Source: Aliidiomarina maris
GTDB lineage: Bacteria > Pseudomonadota > Gammaproteobacteria > Enterobacterales > Alteromonadaceae
DNA: 64,000 nt
Assembly: GCF_003987335.1 (NCBI RefSeq)
Contig: NZ_PIPK01000011.1
Location: forward strand, 34,147 to 98,146
Direction: 5' to 3'
Shown piece by piece: positions 48,200-58,228 of the stretch. The notes under the pieces are model-generated. The model saw only the letters and a program-made list of their open reading frames with translations, did not search any database and was not told where the DNA came from. Both the position numbers and the translations under genes were made by a program. Position 1 is the stretch's first letter. Every line of letters begins with the position of its first letter.

Positions 48200-49660
48200 A
48201 TTAAGCGTTTTGTGCAGTTTGCTCGTCAGGTACTGCCGTCTCAATCACCCCAAAACACGCCTTCGACGTTCACGAACCCGATCGTGATTACGCGTGATCA
48301 GCACAATATTTCACGCGCGAATATTTCTGACAATGCATTGAAGGTGCTGTATCGCTTACATAAAAGCGGTTATGACGCCTACTTAGTCGGCGGCTGCGTG
48401 CGCGACTTACTGCTGGGCCTCGAACCAAAAGATTTCGATGTCGCCACCAACGCCAGCCCAGAACAGATCAAAGCGTTATTTTCTAACTGCCGCCTAATCG
48501 GCCGCCGCTTTCGCTTAGCCCATGTGGTGTTTGGTCGTGACGTGATTGAAGTGGCCACTTTCCGCGGTCACCACGAGGAAGGCGAAGCAAGCCAGAAGCA
48601 CACCAGTAAACAGAGTAAAGACGGCTTACTGCTACGTGATAACGTGTATGGCAGCATTGAAGAAGACGCCGAGCGCCGCGACTTCACCGTCAACGCCATG
48701 TACTACTCGATTGCCGATTTCGCGATTTACGACTTTGCCAACGGCGCCCGCGATCTGGAAGCTGGCGTACTGCGTTTAATCGGCGACCCTGCGACCCGCT
48801 ACCGCGAAGACCCAGTGCGCATGTTGCGCGCTGTGCGTTTTGCCACCAAATTAGGCTTACGTATTGACGACAGTGCGCGCAAGCCAATCGTCGACTTAGC
48901 CCATTTACTAGAAAGCATTCCAGCGGCACGGCTATTTGAAGAGTACTTGAAACTCTTTATGCATGGTAAAGCAGAAGCAAACTTTCTGGCACTCCAGGAC
49001 TTCGGCCTGTTTGGGCACTTATTCCCGCAAATTAAAGTCGCACTAAAAAATAGCCAAAGCGTTGAGTACGCCATGCAGTATCAGCTGTGTGTTGATACAG
49101 ACACGCGTATCAACAGTGGCAAACGCGTCACCCCCGCCTACTTATTTGCAGCCACATTATGGTATCCCGTGGTAGCGCGTGCTGAGCAGCTGATGACCGA
49201 AGGTGGTTTGCCTGAATATGACGCCATGCAAATTGCCGCAGCGGATGTGCTGGCTAAGCAATCACGCAGCATTGCTATCCCGAAACGTTTCAGCTTGCCA
49301 GCGCGCGATATTTGGACCTTACAAATGCGACTGCAGCAAACTCAGCCGCGTAAAGCCGAGCGTTTACTTAGCCATCCAAAGTTTCGTGCTGGCTACGACT
49401 TTTTGTTGTTACGCGCACGCATTGAGAACGACCCGGCGCTACGCCAACTCGGAGAGTTTTGGACCCAATTTCAGCAGGGCAAGGAAGTTGGCGGCGGCTC
49501 GCCAGAGCATCCTGCCAGTGGCCGTCCTGTTTCAGGGCGAGCGCCCCGCCGTGGCCCATATGCACAAGCACCGGACGCAGACACCACGAGCAAGCCTAAA
49601 CGTCGGCGCCGGCGTAAGCCACGCAAGGCTGCTGGTGACAGCGCCAGCCCGAAGAAATAG
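48197..49660 (+). CDS. pcnB: poly(A) polymerase I
   Basis: A protein of about 488 residues that adds poly(A) tails to RNA and so promotes decay. The nucleotidyltransferase motif is YLVGGCVRDLLLGLEPKDFDVAT, followed by NCRLIGRRFRLAHVVF, EEDAERRDFTVNAMYY and EDPVRMLRAVRFATKLGL, all typical of PcnB rather than the CCA-adding enzyme. The C-terminus is very basic (KPKRRRRRKPRK) and probably binds RNA. The start is predicted to be ATT 48197. If TTG 48104 were used instead, 31 extra residues without family counterpart would be added. folK follows 8 bp later. Confidence 0.93.
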   Translation: MIKRFVQFARQVLPSQSPQNTPSTFTNPIVITRDQHNISRANISDNALKVLYRLHKSGYDAYLVGGCVRDLLLGLEPKDFDVATNASPEQIKALFSNCRLIGRRFRLAHVVFGRDVIEVATFRGHHEEGEASQKHTSKQSKDGLLLRDNVYGSIEEDAERRDFTVNAMYYSIADFAIYDFANGARDLEAGVLRLIGDPATRYREDPVRMLRAVRFATKLGLRIDDSARKPIVDLAHLLESIPAARLFEEYLKLFMHGKAEANFLALQDFGLFGHLFPQIKVALKNSQSVEYAMQYQLCVDTDTRINSGKRVTPAYLFAATLWYPVVARAEQLMTEGGLPEYDAMQIAAADVLAKQSRSIAIPKRFSLPARDIWTLQMRLQQTQPRKAERLLSHPKFRAGYDFLLLRARIENDPALRQLGEFWTQFQQGKEVGGGSPEHPASGRPVSGRAPRRGPYAQAPDADTTSKPKRRRRRKPRKAAGDSASPKK

Positions 49661-49668
49661 GAGCGATA

Positions 49669-50175
49669 GTGACAATGGCACGGGTATATTTGGGACTAGG
49701 TGCAAACTTAGCGAACCCTCTAGCACAAATTCATGCTGGCTTCCTGCACCTACAAAAGCATCCAGCACTGAACGTGCGCGCTTGTTCGTCGTTGTACGCT
49801 AGCAAACCCATGGGTCCACAAGATCAGCCTGATTATGTCAATGCGGTGGTGGGCTTGGATACCCAGCTACCCGCCGATGCACTACTTGATATTTTACAAG
49901 GTTTCGAGCAAGAGGCTGGACGCGTGCGTTTGCGGCATTGGGGTGAACGCACCTTAGATATTGATATTTTACTGTATGGCGATGTCGTCATGGATACGCC
50001 TTGCCTGACCCTACCGCACCCAGGTATCGAAACCCGCGAATTCGTGCTGATTCCTTTAGCTGAAATCGCCCCTGACCTGCAGTTACCCAATGGTAAGCAG
50101 ATCTGGACCCTTGCTGCACAGATTGAACGCAACGGACTAGATATAATTGCGCCAGCCGTTACAATGCAGCCTTAA
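49669..50175 (+). CDS. folK: 2-amino-4-hydroxy-6-hydroxymethyldihydropteridine pyrophosphokinase
   Basis: A 168-residue enzyme (HPPK) that transfers pyrophosphate from ATP to hydroxymethyl-dihydropterin in folate synthesis. The N-terminal [12 protein letters not shown] and the family signature [15 protein letters not shown] near residue 92, with its two metal-binding aspartates, are clear, as is [24 protein letters not shown] 49669, with AGGAG 5 bases upstream, is the better start; ATG 49675 is in frame. It lies between pcnB and panB as in many relatives. Confidence 0.94.
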   Translation: MTMARVYLGLGANLANPLAQIHAGFLHLQKHPALNVRACSSLYASKPMGPQDQPDYVNAVVGLDTQLPADALLDILQGFEQEAGRVRLRHWGERTLDIDILLYGDVVMDTPCLTLPHPGIETREFVLIPLAEIAPDLQLPNGKQIWTLAAQIERNGLDIIAPAVTMQP

Positions 50176-50198
50176 CCTCGTTCAGTAAAGGTCGCTTT

Positions 50199-50996
50199 AT
50201 GGCTAAAACCTCTATCGCGCAATTGTTCAAGAAAAAGCAGAACCAAGAAAAAATTACCGCTCTGACTGCTTACGATGCGACATTCGCGCGCCTATTTGTT
50301 GAATGTGGCGTCGACCTGATGCTGGTGGGCGATTCACTGGGCAATGTTGTGCAAGGACATGGCAGCACAGTCCCCGTTACCAACGCAGATATTGCCTACC
50401 ATACCGCCTGTGTGCGGCGTGGCGCGCCTACCGCTTTTGTGATTGCCGATATGCCGTTTATGACCTATGCCAGCCCACAGCAAGCCTGCGACTATGCCGC
50501 TGAGCTTATGCGTGCTGGCGCGAACATGGTCAAGCTCGAAGGCGGCGCGCGCTTAGTCGATACGGTGCAGGCATTGACTGCCAACGGTATCCCCGTATGC
50601 GCACATTTAGGCTTGTTACCGCAGTCCGTCAATGTGCTGGGCGGCTATAAAGTTCAAGGCCGCGACGCTGCCGCTGCGGATCTGTTAATTCAGGAGGCCC
50701 AGCAGTTACAGCAAGCCGGTGCGCAGTTACTGGTCGTTGAGTGCATTCCCACCGCCCTTGGCAAACGTGTTGCTGAGGCAGTGAGCATGCCAGTGATTGG
50801 CATCGGAGCGGGCCCCGCAACCGATGGTCAAATTTTGGTGATGCACGACATGCTGGGTCTTAACAGTGATTACCTACCCAAGTTTGTGAAGAACTTTTTG
50901 GCTGACCATGGCAGCATTGAAGGCGCCGTCAAAGCCTATGTGACTGACGTGCAAAACGGTTCTTTTCCAGGCCCTGAACATAGTTTCGAGTCTTAA
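50199..50996 (+). CDS. panB: 3-methyl-2-oxobutanoate hydroxymethyltransferase
   Basis: A 265-residue TIM-barrel enzyme that makes ketopantoate from 2-oxoisovalerate and methylene-tetrahydrofolate. It shows [30 protein letters not shown] (metal and substrate binding), [34 protein letters not shown] and [26 protein letters not shown] precedes ATG 50199. It is one base from panC, so the two are translated together. Confidence 0.97.
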   Translation: MAKTSIAQLFKKKQNQEKITALTAYDATFARLFVECGVDLMLVGDSLGNVVQGHGSTVPVTNADIAYHTACVRRGAPTAFVIADMPFMTYASPQQACDYAAELMRAGANMVKLEGGARLVDTVQALTANGIPVCAHLGLLPQSVNVLGGYKVQGRDAAAADLLIQEAQQLQQAGAQLLVVECIPTALGKRVAEAVSMPVIGIGAGPATDGQILVMHDMLGLNSDYLPKFVKNFLADHGSIEGAVKAYVTDVQNGSFPGPEHSFES

Positions 50997-50997
50997 T

Positions 50998-51861
50998 ATG
51001 TTACATATCAGTAAGGTTGAGCAGTTACGTGCGCTACGAGCACGCTGGCGCAGTCAAAATCAGCAAGTCGCGTTTGTCCCCACTATGGGTAACTTACATA
51101 GTGGGCACTTAAAGTTAGTGCGCCGGGCCAAACAAATGGCTGATATCGTGATCGTCAGTATTTACGTCAATCCGATGCAGTTCGGTGCGCATGAAGATTT
51201 AGACGCATACCCACGTACGCTGGAAGCTGATATGCAGGCGTTGTCTGAGCTCGGTGTCAGCGCTGTGTTCACGCCGCGCACCTCGGAGATGTACCCGCGC
51301 GGTCTGGACATGCAAACCAGTGTTGAAGTGCCTGCGCTCTCATCGATTTTATGTGGCGCCAGCCGCCCAGGCCATTTTAAAGGCGTCGCCACGGTGGTGA
51401 CAAAGCTGTTTAATATGGTGCAGCCAGACGTGGCGGTGTTTGGGAAAAAAGACTACCAACAGTTGCAAGTGATTCGTAACATGGTGGCCGATTTATCCAT
51501 GCACATTCAAATTGAAGGCGTCGATACCGAGCGTGAAGCAAATGGTTTAGCGAAGAGCTCGCGTAACGGCTACCTCACGCCACAACAGCGCGAGCAAGCC
51601 GCCGTGATTTACGCGCAGTTGCGCCAGTGCGCTGATGCCATTTTAAAAGGCGAACGCGACTTCGCGCAGTTAGCGCATAGCGCCGAGCAGGCCATTCAAG
51701 AGGCTGGCTTGCAACCTGAGTACTGGCAGGTGCGTCGGCAAGCTGACTTAAGCCCTGCCCAAGCAGAAGATGCCGCGGCAGAGCTGGTTATTCTCGCAGC
51801 CGCCAAGCTCGGCACTACGCGTTTAATTGATAACTTAGAAGTCGCAGCTGACACCGATTAA
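50998..51861 (+). CDS. panC: pantothenate synthetase
   Basis: A 287-residue ligase that joins pantoate and beta-alanine with ATP. The nucleotidyl-transferase motif is VPTMGNLHSGHLKLV near residue 27, followed by SIYVNPMQFG, VTKLFNMVQPDVAVFGKKDYQQL and AKSSRNGYL. It starts one base after the panB stop. Its last four bases overlap the last four of the convergent panP gene, whose product should supply its beta-alanine. Confidence 0.97.
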   Translation: MLHISKVEQLRALRARWRSQNQQVAFVPTMGNLHSGHLKLVRRAKQMADIVIVSIYVNPMQFGAHEDLDAYPRTLEADMQALSELGVSAVFTPRTSEMYPRGLDMQTSVEVPALSSILCGASRPGHFKGVATVVTKLFNMVQPDVAVFGKKDYQQLQVIRNMVADLSMHIQIEGVDTEREANGLAKSSRNGYLTPQQREQAAVIYAQLRQCADAILKGERDFAQLAHSAEQAIQEAGLQPEYWQVRRQADLSPAQAEDAAAELVILAAAKLGTTRLIDNLEVAADTD

Positions 51862-53522
51862 CGGGGTTCTTTAGCCAGCAACCCGCAATCATAGGCCTCA
51901 GCAAATAGCGCGCCTTGAGTCAGCACGGCGCGCTCCGCAATTTGGCGCTGCTCTTGCAGGATTTCAGCCAGCATATCCACCGTAGTCAACGGGTTTGCCA
52001 ATACCGTACGAAACACCGTCGTTGGCTGGGACGCATAGCGCTGCGGGGTCAACTTGGTACGTGACACAAAGGACTGCCCTGTTTCGCGCTGACTCTTTTG
52101 AATATGCTTGGTCATTTGATTCAACAACGGCGTGATTTGCTGTTTTTGGCTATCACTGGCATGTGCCAGCGCGGCCTTAATTGGCGCTGGAACATAACGA
52201 TATGTCAGCAAGCAAAGTTCGGGTGCGGTGACTAACTCGAAGTCATCTTGCGACGCAATCAAGTCGGCAAAGGCTTGTGCTTTTTCGATGCTTTGATCAA
52301 TCAGTAGCTGGTAGCCTTCGCGCCCCATCACATGCAGCGCAGAATACACCAGCATTGCCATCCCCGGGCGTGAGCCTTCCATGGTGTGGCTGCCTAAATC
52401 TTTTGAGCCGCGACGAATCACGTATTCGGCATGGTGTTCAATCGCATGCACCAATGACGGGTCTTTAAATAGCACCATACCCGCACCCATCGGCACATAC
52501 ATTTGCTTATGTGCATCAATCGTTACGCTGTCTGCACGCTCAATGCCCGCCAACAAGTGACGGTGGGTATTTGATAACAACGTCGCCCCACCCCAGGCTG
52601 CGTCGACATGAAAGTGTGCGCCCACTTCCTGGGCGACATCCGCGATTGCATCGAGGGGGTCGATATGACCGGTTTCCGTGGTGCCGGCTATGCCGACTAT
52701 GGCCATCACCTTTCCACCCTCGGCGGCTATGCGCGCGCACGTTTCTCGCAACGCATCGATTTGAATTCGGTTGTTATCGTCGGTGGCAATTGCGACCAGG
52801 TTGCGACGTCCAATACCCAATATGTCCGCGGCTTTGCCTAAAGAATAATGTCCTCGCTCGGACACTAATACACAGGCCTTACGGTAGCCATAATGCGCCA
52901 GCCCCGCGGCTAAGCCTTCCTGAGCAATCCCATTAAAGTCGCCGTCGGCCTTAAATAGTTTGTTGCGTGCCACCCACAGTGCCGTGATATTAGCCACAGT
53001 ACCACCTGAACACATTGCCCCGAGCGAATGCTCCGCACTGTGCATCCAGGTTTGGTAAAACGGTGCAGGCTCGCCATACACTAAGTGATGCATCATACCC
53101 AGCACCTGACGCTCCAGCGGCGTAAAGGCTTTTGATGTTTCAATCTTGACCAGGTTCTGGTTCAAGCCCACCATCAATTTGGCTAACGGCAGTAGGAAAT
53201 ATGGCAATGCCGAGGTCATATGCCCAATAAACTTAGGTGACGAGGTATGCACCGAGTGCGCAACTAACTTACTTAGCAGTTCATCGGTATGATCAGAGAC
53301 AAAAGTCGGCTGTTCAGGGATAGCGCTTTTTGCAAAGTCCTGCTCAATTTCATGCAACGGCTTTTCTTTGGCAACAATATGCGCGTTCAAAAAGCCCGCC
53401 AGGTTCTCTGACAGGTGACGCTCAATTTTGCCTAAGGTCGAATCTGGTGCTTCAGGAATCGTGAAAATACGATACAAGGCATCCAGACTGACATCAGCGG
53501 TTTGCGGTTTGCTCAAGCGCAA
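51858..53522 (-). CDS. panP: PLP-dependent aspartate 1-decarboxylase (PanP type)
   Basis: A 554-residue group II PLP decarboxylase related to glutamate decarboxylases. It has GGTVANITALWVARN, HFHVDAAWGGATLLS with the PLP-contacting Asp, and the Schiff-base lysine in SVTIDAHKQMYVPMGAG. The size and sequence style match PanP, which in Vibrio-like bacteria makes beta-alanine from aspartate in place of the pyruvoyl enzyme PanD. Its place tail-to-tail with panC, and the absence of panD here, support this role. A glutamate or other amino-acid decarboxylase activity cannot be excluded from sequence alone. Confidence 0.85.
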   Translation of the reverse strand: MRLSKPQTADVSLDALYRIFTIPEAPDSTLGKIERHLSENLAGFLNAHIVAKEKPLHEIEQDFAKSAIPEQPTFVSDHTDELLSKLVAHSVHTSSPKFIGHMTSALPYFLLPLAKLMVGLNQNLVKIETSKAFTPLERQVLGMMHHLVYGEPAPFYQTWMHSAEHSLGAMCSGGTVANITALWVARNKLFKADGDFNGIAQEGLAAGLAHYGYRKACVLVSERGHYSLGKAADILGIGRRNLVAIATDDNNRIQIDALRETCARIAAEGGKVMAIVGIAGTTETGHIDPLDAIADVAQEVGAHFHVDAAWGGATLLSNTHRHLLAGIERADSVTIDAHKQMYVPMGAGMVLFKDPSLVHAIEHHAEYVIRRGSKDLGSHTMEGSRPGMAMLVYSALHVMGREGYQLLIDQSIEKAQAFADLIASQDDFELVTAPELCLLTYRYVPAPIKAALAHASDSQKQQITPLLNQMTKHIQKSQRETGQSFVSRTKLTPQRYASQPTTVFRTVLANPLTTVDMLAEILQEQRQIAERAVLTQGALFAEAYDCGLLAKEPR

Positions 53523-53576
53523 TCTCCTTGCAATACCCTCGTGTTACTGAGGCAGTATAAATAATGGGCGCAGACT

Positions 53577-54239
53577 TTAGCATAAGTTGCTTTGCAACTG
53601 CCAGAGGACTTGTTCAGTCGCTTGGTATTTACGTTCAAATGGCGTGATTGGCGCAATCTCAGCGGGTAATTTATTTAATTCGCTGGCATAACCGGCTATT
53701 TCTAAAGCCGCGGCGAATTCAGCTAAGTAAATCCGCCAATTACTGCGCAGTTCAAGCTGGCCGCCCAACGCAATAATCGCTGGAAATAATGGTCCACCAT
53801 GCCAGCGCCGTTGCAAGTGCTTCGCTTTAGGCCAAGGGTTTGGGTACAGAATATAATGATGGCTAATCTGCCATTTTGCAGTCAACGCTTGGCGCCAAAA
53901 GTCATTTAAGTCTGCTCGCACTAAGACGCAGCGTGCACTGACCTCGCCATAGGAGGCGGTTTTCGCCAACCGATGGGCAGATTTATCGACGCCTATTACC
54001 AGTGCATCGGGATGGCGCTGAGCAAGTTGCAGGGTACTTTCGCCAACGCCACAGCAGGAATCCAACACAATGGGCCCCTGCCACGCTTGCACGCGTGCAT
54101 CCACTGCCGCGAATACGTCATGGCTATGGGAGGCAATAGGCTTTAAAAATTCGCTGTTTAAATGCCGTCGCACCACTTTGGCGATGTCTTGGTGTACATC
54201 GTGCTGGTTGCTATCAATGCCGCGAGATTGGTATTCCAT
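53577..54239 (-). CDS. TrmB-like SAM-dependent methyltransferase
   Basis: A 220-residue Rossmann methyltransferase. The SAM motif is VLDSCCGVGESTLQLAQ near residue 57. The segment HYILYPNPWPKAKHLQRRW near 127-145 and the C-terminal TPFERKY recall TrmB, which makes 7-methylguanosine at position 46 of tRNA. It differs from canonical TrmB at motif I (normally EIGFGMG) and at PNPWPKAKH (normally PDPWPKKRH), so it may be a paralogue with another target. It sits 9 bp after an ABC permease gene on the same strand. Calling it trmB itself would be premature. Confidence 0.7.
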   Translation of the reverse strand: MEYQSRGIDSNQHDVHQDIAKVVRRHLNSEFLKPIASHSHDVFAAVDARVQAWQGPIVLDSCCGVGESTLQLAQRHPDALVIGVDKSAHRLAKTASYGEVSARCVLVRADLNDFWRQALTAKWQISHHYILYPNPWPKAKHLQRRWHGGPLFPAIIALGGQLELRSNWRIYLAEFAAALEIAGYASELNKLPAEIAPITPFERKYQATEQVLWQLQSNLC

Positions 54240-54248
54240 GCCGTCCCC

Positions 54249-55010
54249 TTAACTGCGAATACCGACACCGCGATTCAGCAATGTCCAAGCTACGGCCAGA
54301 AAAGCCGCGTTAAATAACATCAGTACCCCAAGCGCCAGCCAAGGGTTGATGTCGGAGACACCAATAAAGCCATAACGGAACGCGTTAACCATATAAATAA
54401 TCGGGTTCGCTTGCGATACGGTTTGCCAGAATTGCGGCAATAGCGTGATGGAATAAAACACACCACCCAAATACGTTAACGGGGTCAGCACGAAAGTCGG
54501 AATAATCGAAATGTCATCGAAGGTTTTAGCAAACACCGCGTTGATAAGCCCACCTAAGGCAAATAATGTTGCAGTCAAAATGACGGTAATTGCAATCAGC
54601 CCGTAATGTTGGATATTGAGCGGTACAAAGAAGCTCGCCACAACGGTTACCACGACCGCAACAATCAGCGCACGCGCCACGCCACCACCCACATAACCCA
54701 AAATTATCGTCATCGTGGAGACTGGCGATACCAGCATTTCTTCAATATTGCGCTGAAACTTAGCGCTGAAAAACGAAGACGCTACGTTGGAGTATGCATT
54801 CGTAATCACCGACATCATGATCAACCCTGGCACAATAAACTCCATGTAGCTAACGCCACCCATCTCGCCAATACGCTGGCCGATCAGGTTACCAAAGATA
54901 ATAAAGTACAGGGTCATGGTAATTGCAGGTGGTACTAAGGTTTGCACCCAAATACGCAAAAAGCGCGTGCATTCTTTAATCCAAATAGTTCGTAATGCAG
55001 TCAAATTCAT
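54249..55010 (-). CDS. yadH: ABC-2 type transporter permease (YadH-like)
   Basis: A 253-residue inner-membrane protein with about six helices. It belongs to the ABC-2 permease family, seen in TLVPPAITMTLYFIIFGNLIG, FIVPGLIMMSVITNAYSNVASSFF, and the ABC-2 signature region with FVLTPLTYLGGVFYSITLLP. It overlaps the ATPase gene by 4 bp, so the pair forms an exporter of unknown substrate. In E. coli yadGH lie near the panD-panC-panB-pcnB cluster, as here, which supports orthology. Confidence 0.88.
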   Translation of the reverse strand: MNLTALRTIWIKECTRFLRIWVQTLVPPAITMTLYFIIFGNLIGQRIGEMGGVSYMEFIVPGLIMMSVITNAYSNVASSFFSAKFQRNIEEMLVSPVSTMTIILGYVGGGVARALIVAVVVTVVASFFVPLNIQHYGLIAITVILTATLFALGGLINAVFAKTFDDISIIPTFVLTPLTYLGGVFYSITLLPQFWQTVSQANPIIYMVNAFRYGFIGVSDINPWLALGVLMLFNAAFLAVAWTLLNRGVGIRS

Positions 55011-55942
55011 TGTGCAGGCTCCTTTTGCTGGCGACCTTGCTCGACCAAGTCGACAAACAGTTCTTCTAAACGATTCGACTTGTTGCGCATCGACAATACT
55101 TTTATTCCTTGCTCACTCAATTGCGCGAATACCGCATTGAGTCCACGTTCTTTTGGCACGTCGACTTCCAGGGTTAATTCGCCACGCTCTCGCATTGTGA
55201 AGCCTTGTAATTGTATTGGATGCTCATGAGGCGCAAGATCGAGCACAAAAGTTTCAATATTGAGCTTACTCAATAGCGCTTTCATACTCGTGTTCTCAAT
55301 AATTTGGCCTTTATCAATAATACCGATATTGCGGCACAAGGTTTCGGCTTCCTCCAGATAATGGGTGGTCAAAATAATGGTGATACCTTGCTGGTTAATT
55401 AACGTCAGGTAATCCCACATTGAACGACGCAGTTCGATATCTACCCCCGCCGTTGGCTCATCCAAAATCAGTAATTTAGGTTCATGAAGTAAAGCGCGAG
55501 CAATCATCAAACGGCGCTTCATGCCGCCAGACAGGGTACGCGCACGGTCGTTGCGCTTATCCCAAAGACCTAGCTGAGTCAGATACTTTTCGGCACGCTC
55601 TTTCGCTAGTGCGCGCGGCACACCGTAGTAACCGGCTTGGTTGACCACGATTTGCAGCACGGTCTCAAACTGATTAAAGTTAAATTCTTGCGGAACCAGA
55701 CCAATATGGCGCTTTACATCCGCGAGCTGGGTGTCGAGGTCATACCCGAACACTTCGACTTTACCTTCGGTTTTATTGACCAGCGAAGAAATAATCCCAA
55801 TGGTGGTCGATTTACCAGCGCCATTGGGCCCGAGCAGCGCATAAAAATCGCCTTGCTGAACCTGTAAATCGAGGCCCTTGAGGGCTTGTAAGCCGCCCTT
55901 ATAAGTTTTTTTCAGGCCATGAATAGCCAATGCTTGGGTCAT
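55007..55942 (-). CDS. yadG: ABC transporter ATP-binding protein (YadG-like)
   Basis: A 311-residue ABC ATPase. It has Walker A GPNGAGKST near residue 38, a Q-loop in VPQEFNF, the signature LSGGMKRRLMIARAL near 138, Walker B LLILDEPTAGVD and the H-loop TTHYLEEAE. A C-terminal extension of about 80 residues resembles that of other ABC-2 exporters. It pairs with the YadH-like permease. The ATG follows directly on the ubiX stop, so ubiX, yadG, yadH and the TrmB-like gene may share a transcript. Confidence 0.9.
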   Translation of the reverse strand: MTQALAIHGLKKTYKGGLQALKGLDLQVQQGDFYALLGPNGAGKSTTIGIISSLVNKTEGKVEVFGYDLDTQLADVKRHIGLVPQEFNFNQFETVLQIVVNQAGYYGVPRALAKERAEKYLTQLGLWDKRNDRARTLSGGMKRRLMIARALLHEPKLLILDEPTAGVDIELRRSMWDYLTLINQQGITIILTTHYLEEAETLCRNIGIIDKGQIIENTSMKALLSKLNIETFVLDLAPHEHPIQLQGFTMRERGELTLEVDVPKERGLNAVFAQLSEQGIKVLSMRNKSNRLEELFVDLVEQGRQQKEPAQ

Positions 55943-56596
55943 CTATTCTTCTCCTCGTACGGATGTCGTGCCATAGCCCCAGCGCGGCACCAAAGTTTGC
56001 TCAAGTTGCAAGTGATCAAGAATCCGCGCCACCATAAAATCAATCAAATCATCAATACTCTGCGGCTGGTGATAAAAGCCAGGTGCCGCCGGCATGATCA
56101 CAGCGCCCGCCTGACTCAAGGTCAACATATTTTGTAAATGGATAGTACTGAGTGGGCTTTCTCTGGGTACTAAAATTAATTGCCCGCGTTCTTTAAGCAC
56201 CACGTCCGCAGCCCGCTCAATTAAGCTATTGCTCGCGCCAACAGCTATCGCTGATAACGTACTGGTCGAACACGGACAAACCACCATACGCTTAGGTGCC
56301 GCCGAGCCAGATGCGACCGGCGAGAACCATTCTTCTTTGCCGAAGACCTGCAGTTGCCCGGTATCTGTGACACCGAATTTATGCCGCAGAAATTCGGCCA
56401 TTGCTTTCGGATTCCCCGGCAACTGCATATTTTCTTCCGTGGCCAACACCACTTTGGCCGCACTCGATACCATCAGCAACACTTGCTGACCCTGGGCCAG
56501 TAAATTCTCAATCAAGCGCAATGCATAAGGTGCGCCAGAGGCGCCCGTCATCGCGACGGTCACTCGGTTATCATTACTTGTTAAGGCAGCAGGCAT
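55943..56596 (-). CDS. ubiX: flavin prenyltransferase UbiX
   Basis: A 217-residue flavoprotein that attaches a dimethylallyl group to FMN to make the prenylated cofactor of the decarboxylase UbiD in ubiquinone synthesis. The FMN-binding [16 protein letters not shown] near residue 16, [30 protein letters not shown], and [20 protein letters not shown] are diagnostic. The ATG follows a long AAAGGGGGG Shine-Dalgarno. It lies between mpl and yadG on the same strand; ubiD is not in the window. Confidence 0.94.
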   Translation of the reverse strand: MPAALTSNDNRVTVAMTGASGAPYALRLIENLLAQGQQVLLMVSSAAKVVLATEENMQLPGNPKAMAEFLRHKFGVTDTGQLQVFGKEEWFSPVASGSAAPKRMVVCPCSTSTLSAIAVGASNSLIERAADVVLKERGQLILVPRESPLSTIHLQNMLTLSQAGAVIMPAAPGFYHQPQSIDDLIDFMVARILDHLQLEQTLVPRWGYGTTSVRGEE

Positions 56597-56670
56597 GGGC
56601 CCCCCTTTGATGTTGGTACGGCGATGTTCGCGCGTAGCTGTCGGATTCTGGTCGTGTTCAAACCAAGCGC

Positions 56671-58026
56671 TCAGCGTGTCGCTAAAGCTTGTTGCAATTG
56701 CTCGCGTAAGCCCGCAAACCCGCCATTGCTCATCATCACAATGTGGGTGTCAGCAGGTGCCTCGGTCGCAATAAAACGCACTAACTGGTCGATTTGATTA
56801 TGGATAAACCAAGGGTTACTGGCTTGCTCAGCGACCTCATGCAATGACCAAGCAAGTTGTTGATTGTCGAACGCTACCACTTGGTCAGCTAAATTCAGTG
56901 CTTGCGCCAGCTGATCGCGATGAACCCCCTGCTTCATGGTGTTGGAGCGCGGTTCAATCACCGCCCAAACAGGCTTATCACCCGCATATGCGCGCAAACC
57001 TTGCAGCGTAAGTTGCATCGCCGTAGGGTGATGCGCGAAATCATCATATAAGTACAGTGAATCACGCTGCAACACCGTCTCTAATCGCCGTTTCGGAGCC
57101 TGAAATGTTGCCAGCGCTCGAATGGCTTGCTCAGGCGCGATACCAACATGATGCGCGCACGCAATGGCCATCAAACCGTTCGCTACATTGTGCGGGCCCA
57201 ACAGCTGCCATTCAACGCGGCCTTGGTGCTGGCCTTGGAAGCTGACATTGAATGCATCCCCTGCCGCGCTCGTATCACTGACCTGCCAACCTTGAGGATG
57301 ATTCAAGCGCCGCTGTTCGCTCCAGCAGCCTTGCTTCAAGGTCTCAACTAAAGCATTGCAATCGGCGGGGTACACCACGGCTCCAGACCCTGGTACGACG
57401 CGCACCGCATGGTGCACTTGGCGCTGAATCGCAGCTAAGTCAGGGAAGATATCCGCGTGGTCGAACTCTAAATTGTTCAAGGCTAAGGTATTGGGATGAT
57501 AATGCACAAACTTGGAGCGCTTATCAAAAAACGCGGTGTCATATTCATCGGCTTCAATCACGAAGAACATACTGTCGGTTAAGCGAGCTGAAGCACCAAA
57601 ACTCTCCAGCACCCCACCGACCAAAAATCCAGGGTTGTACCCCGAGCACTCGAGAATATGTGTCAGCATGCTGGTGGTGGTGGTTTTACCATGCGTACCC
57701 GCAACCGCAATCACCCACTTTTGGCGCAGCACATGATCGCCAAGCCATTGCGGCCCCGACGTGTAGGCAATGCCGCGATCAAGGATCATTTCCACTTGGG
57801 GGTTACCGCGACTCAACGCGTTGCCAATAATCACTAAATCCGGTGCGGGCTCGAGCTGGCTGGTATCGCTAAGGCTACCAATCTGAATACCTAATGACCC
57901 CAACATCGTGCTCATCGGCGGATAGACATGGTCATCTGACCCAGTCACCTGGTGCCCGAGTTGTTTTGCAATCGCTGCGATACCGCCCATAAAGGTGCCG
58001 CAAATACCCAAGATATGAATGTGCAT
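56671..58026 (-). CDS. mpl: UDP-N-acetylmuramate:L-alanyl-gamma-D-glutamyl-meso-diaminopimelate ligase
   Basis: A 451-residue Mur-family ligase that joins recycled tripeptide to UDP-MurNAc. It shows [20 protein letters not shown] at the N-terminus, the ATP-binding loop [14 protein letters not shown] near residue 112, [32 protein letters not shown], and [18 protein letters not shown] 58026 matches the E. coli start; an in-frame start at 58077 would add 17 residues. It acts next to AmgK and MurU in recycling. It is divergent from fbp, in the mpl-fbp-ppa order of other gammaproteobacteria. Confidence 0.95.
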   Translation of the reverse strand: MHIHILGICGTFMGGIAAIAKQLGHQVTGSDDHVYPPMSTMLGSLGIQIGSLSDTSQLEPAPDLVIIGNALSRGNPQVEMILDRGIAYTSGPQWLGDHVLRQKWVIAVAGTHGKTTTTSMLTHILECSGYNPGFLVGGVLESFGASARLTDSMFFVIEADEYDTAFFDKRSKFVHYHPNTLALNNLEFDHADIFPDLAAIQRQVHHAVRVVPGSGAVVYPADCNALVETLKQGCWSEQRRLNHPQGWQVSDTSAAGDAFNVSFQGQHQGRVEWQLLGPHNVANGLMAIACAHHVGIAPEQAIRALATFQAPKRRLETVLQRDSLYLYDDFAHHPTAMQLTLQGLRAYAGDKPVWAVIEPRSNTMKQGVHRDQLAQALNLADQVVAFDNQQLAWSLHEVAEQASNPWFIHNQIDQLVRFIATEAPADTHIVMMSNGGFAGLREQLQQALATR

Positions 58027-58228
58027 AGCCAGTCCAGTGGTAACAAATCGTCGGCATTGTAACACTTTCACTTGCAAGCATGAAAAGCCATCGTGATTAA
58101 TTTGCGCATTGCGGACATCTGGATTGTCTATTAGACGAGCATCATGGCGTCAAATGCGGTAGACTATCGCGCGCCGAAACGGTCGCTAGTGGGCAGCGGC
58201 CGGTCACAACCGATTACAGAGGACACTC

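Noticed and set aside
49203..49802. 199-codon open frame over pcnB and folK
   Set aside because: It is a shifted-frame shadow of two well-supported genes and resembles no protein I know.
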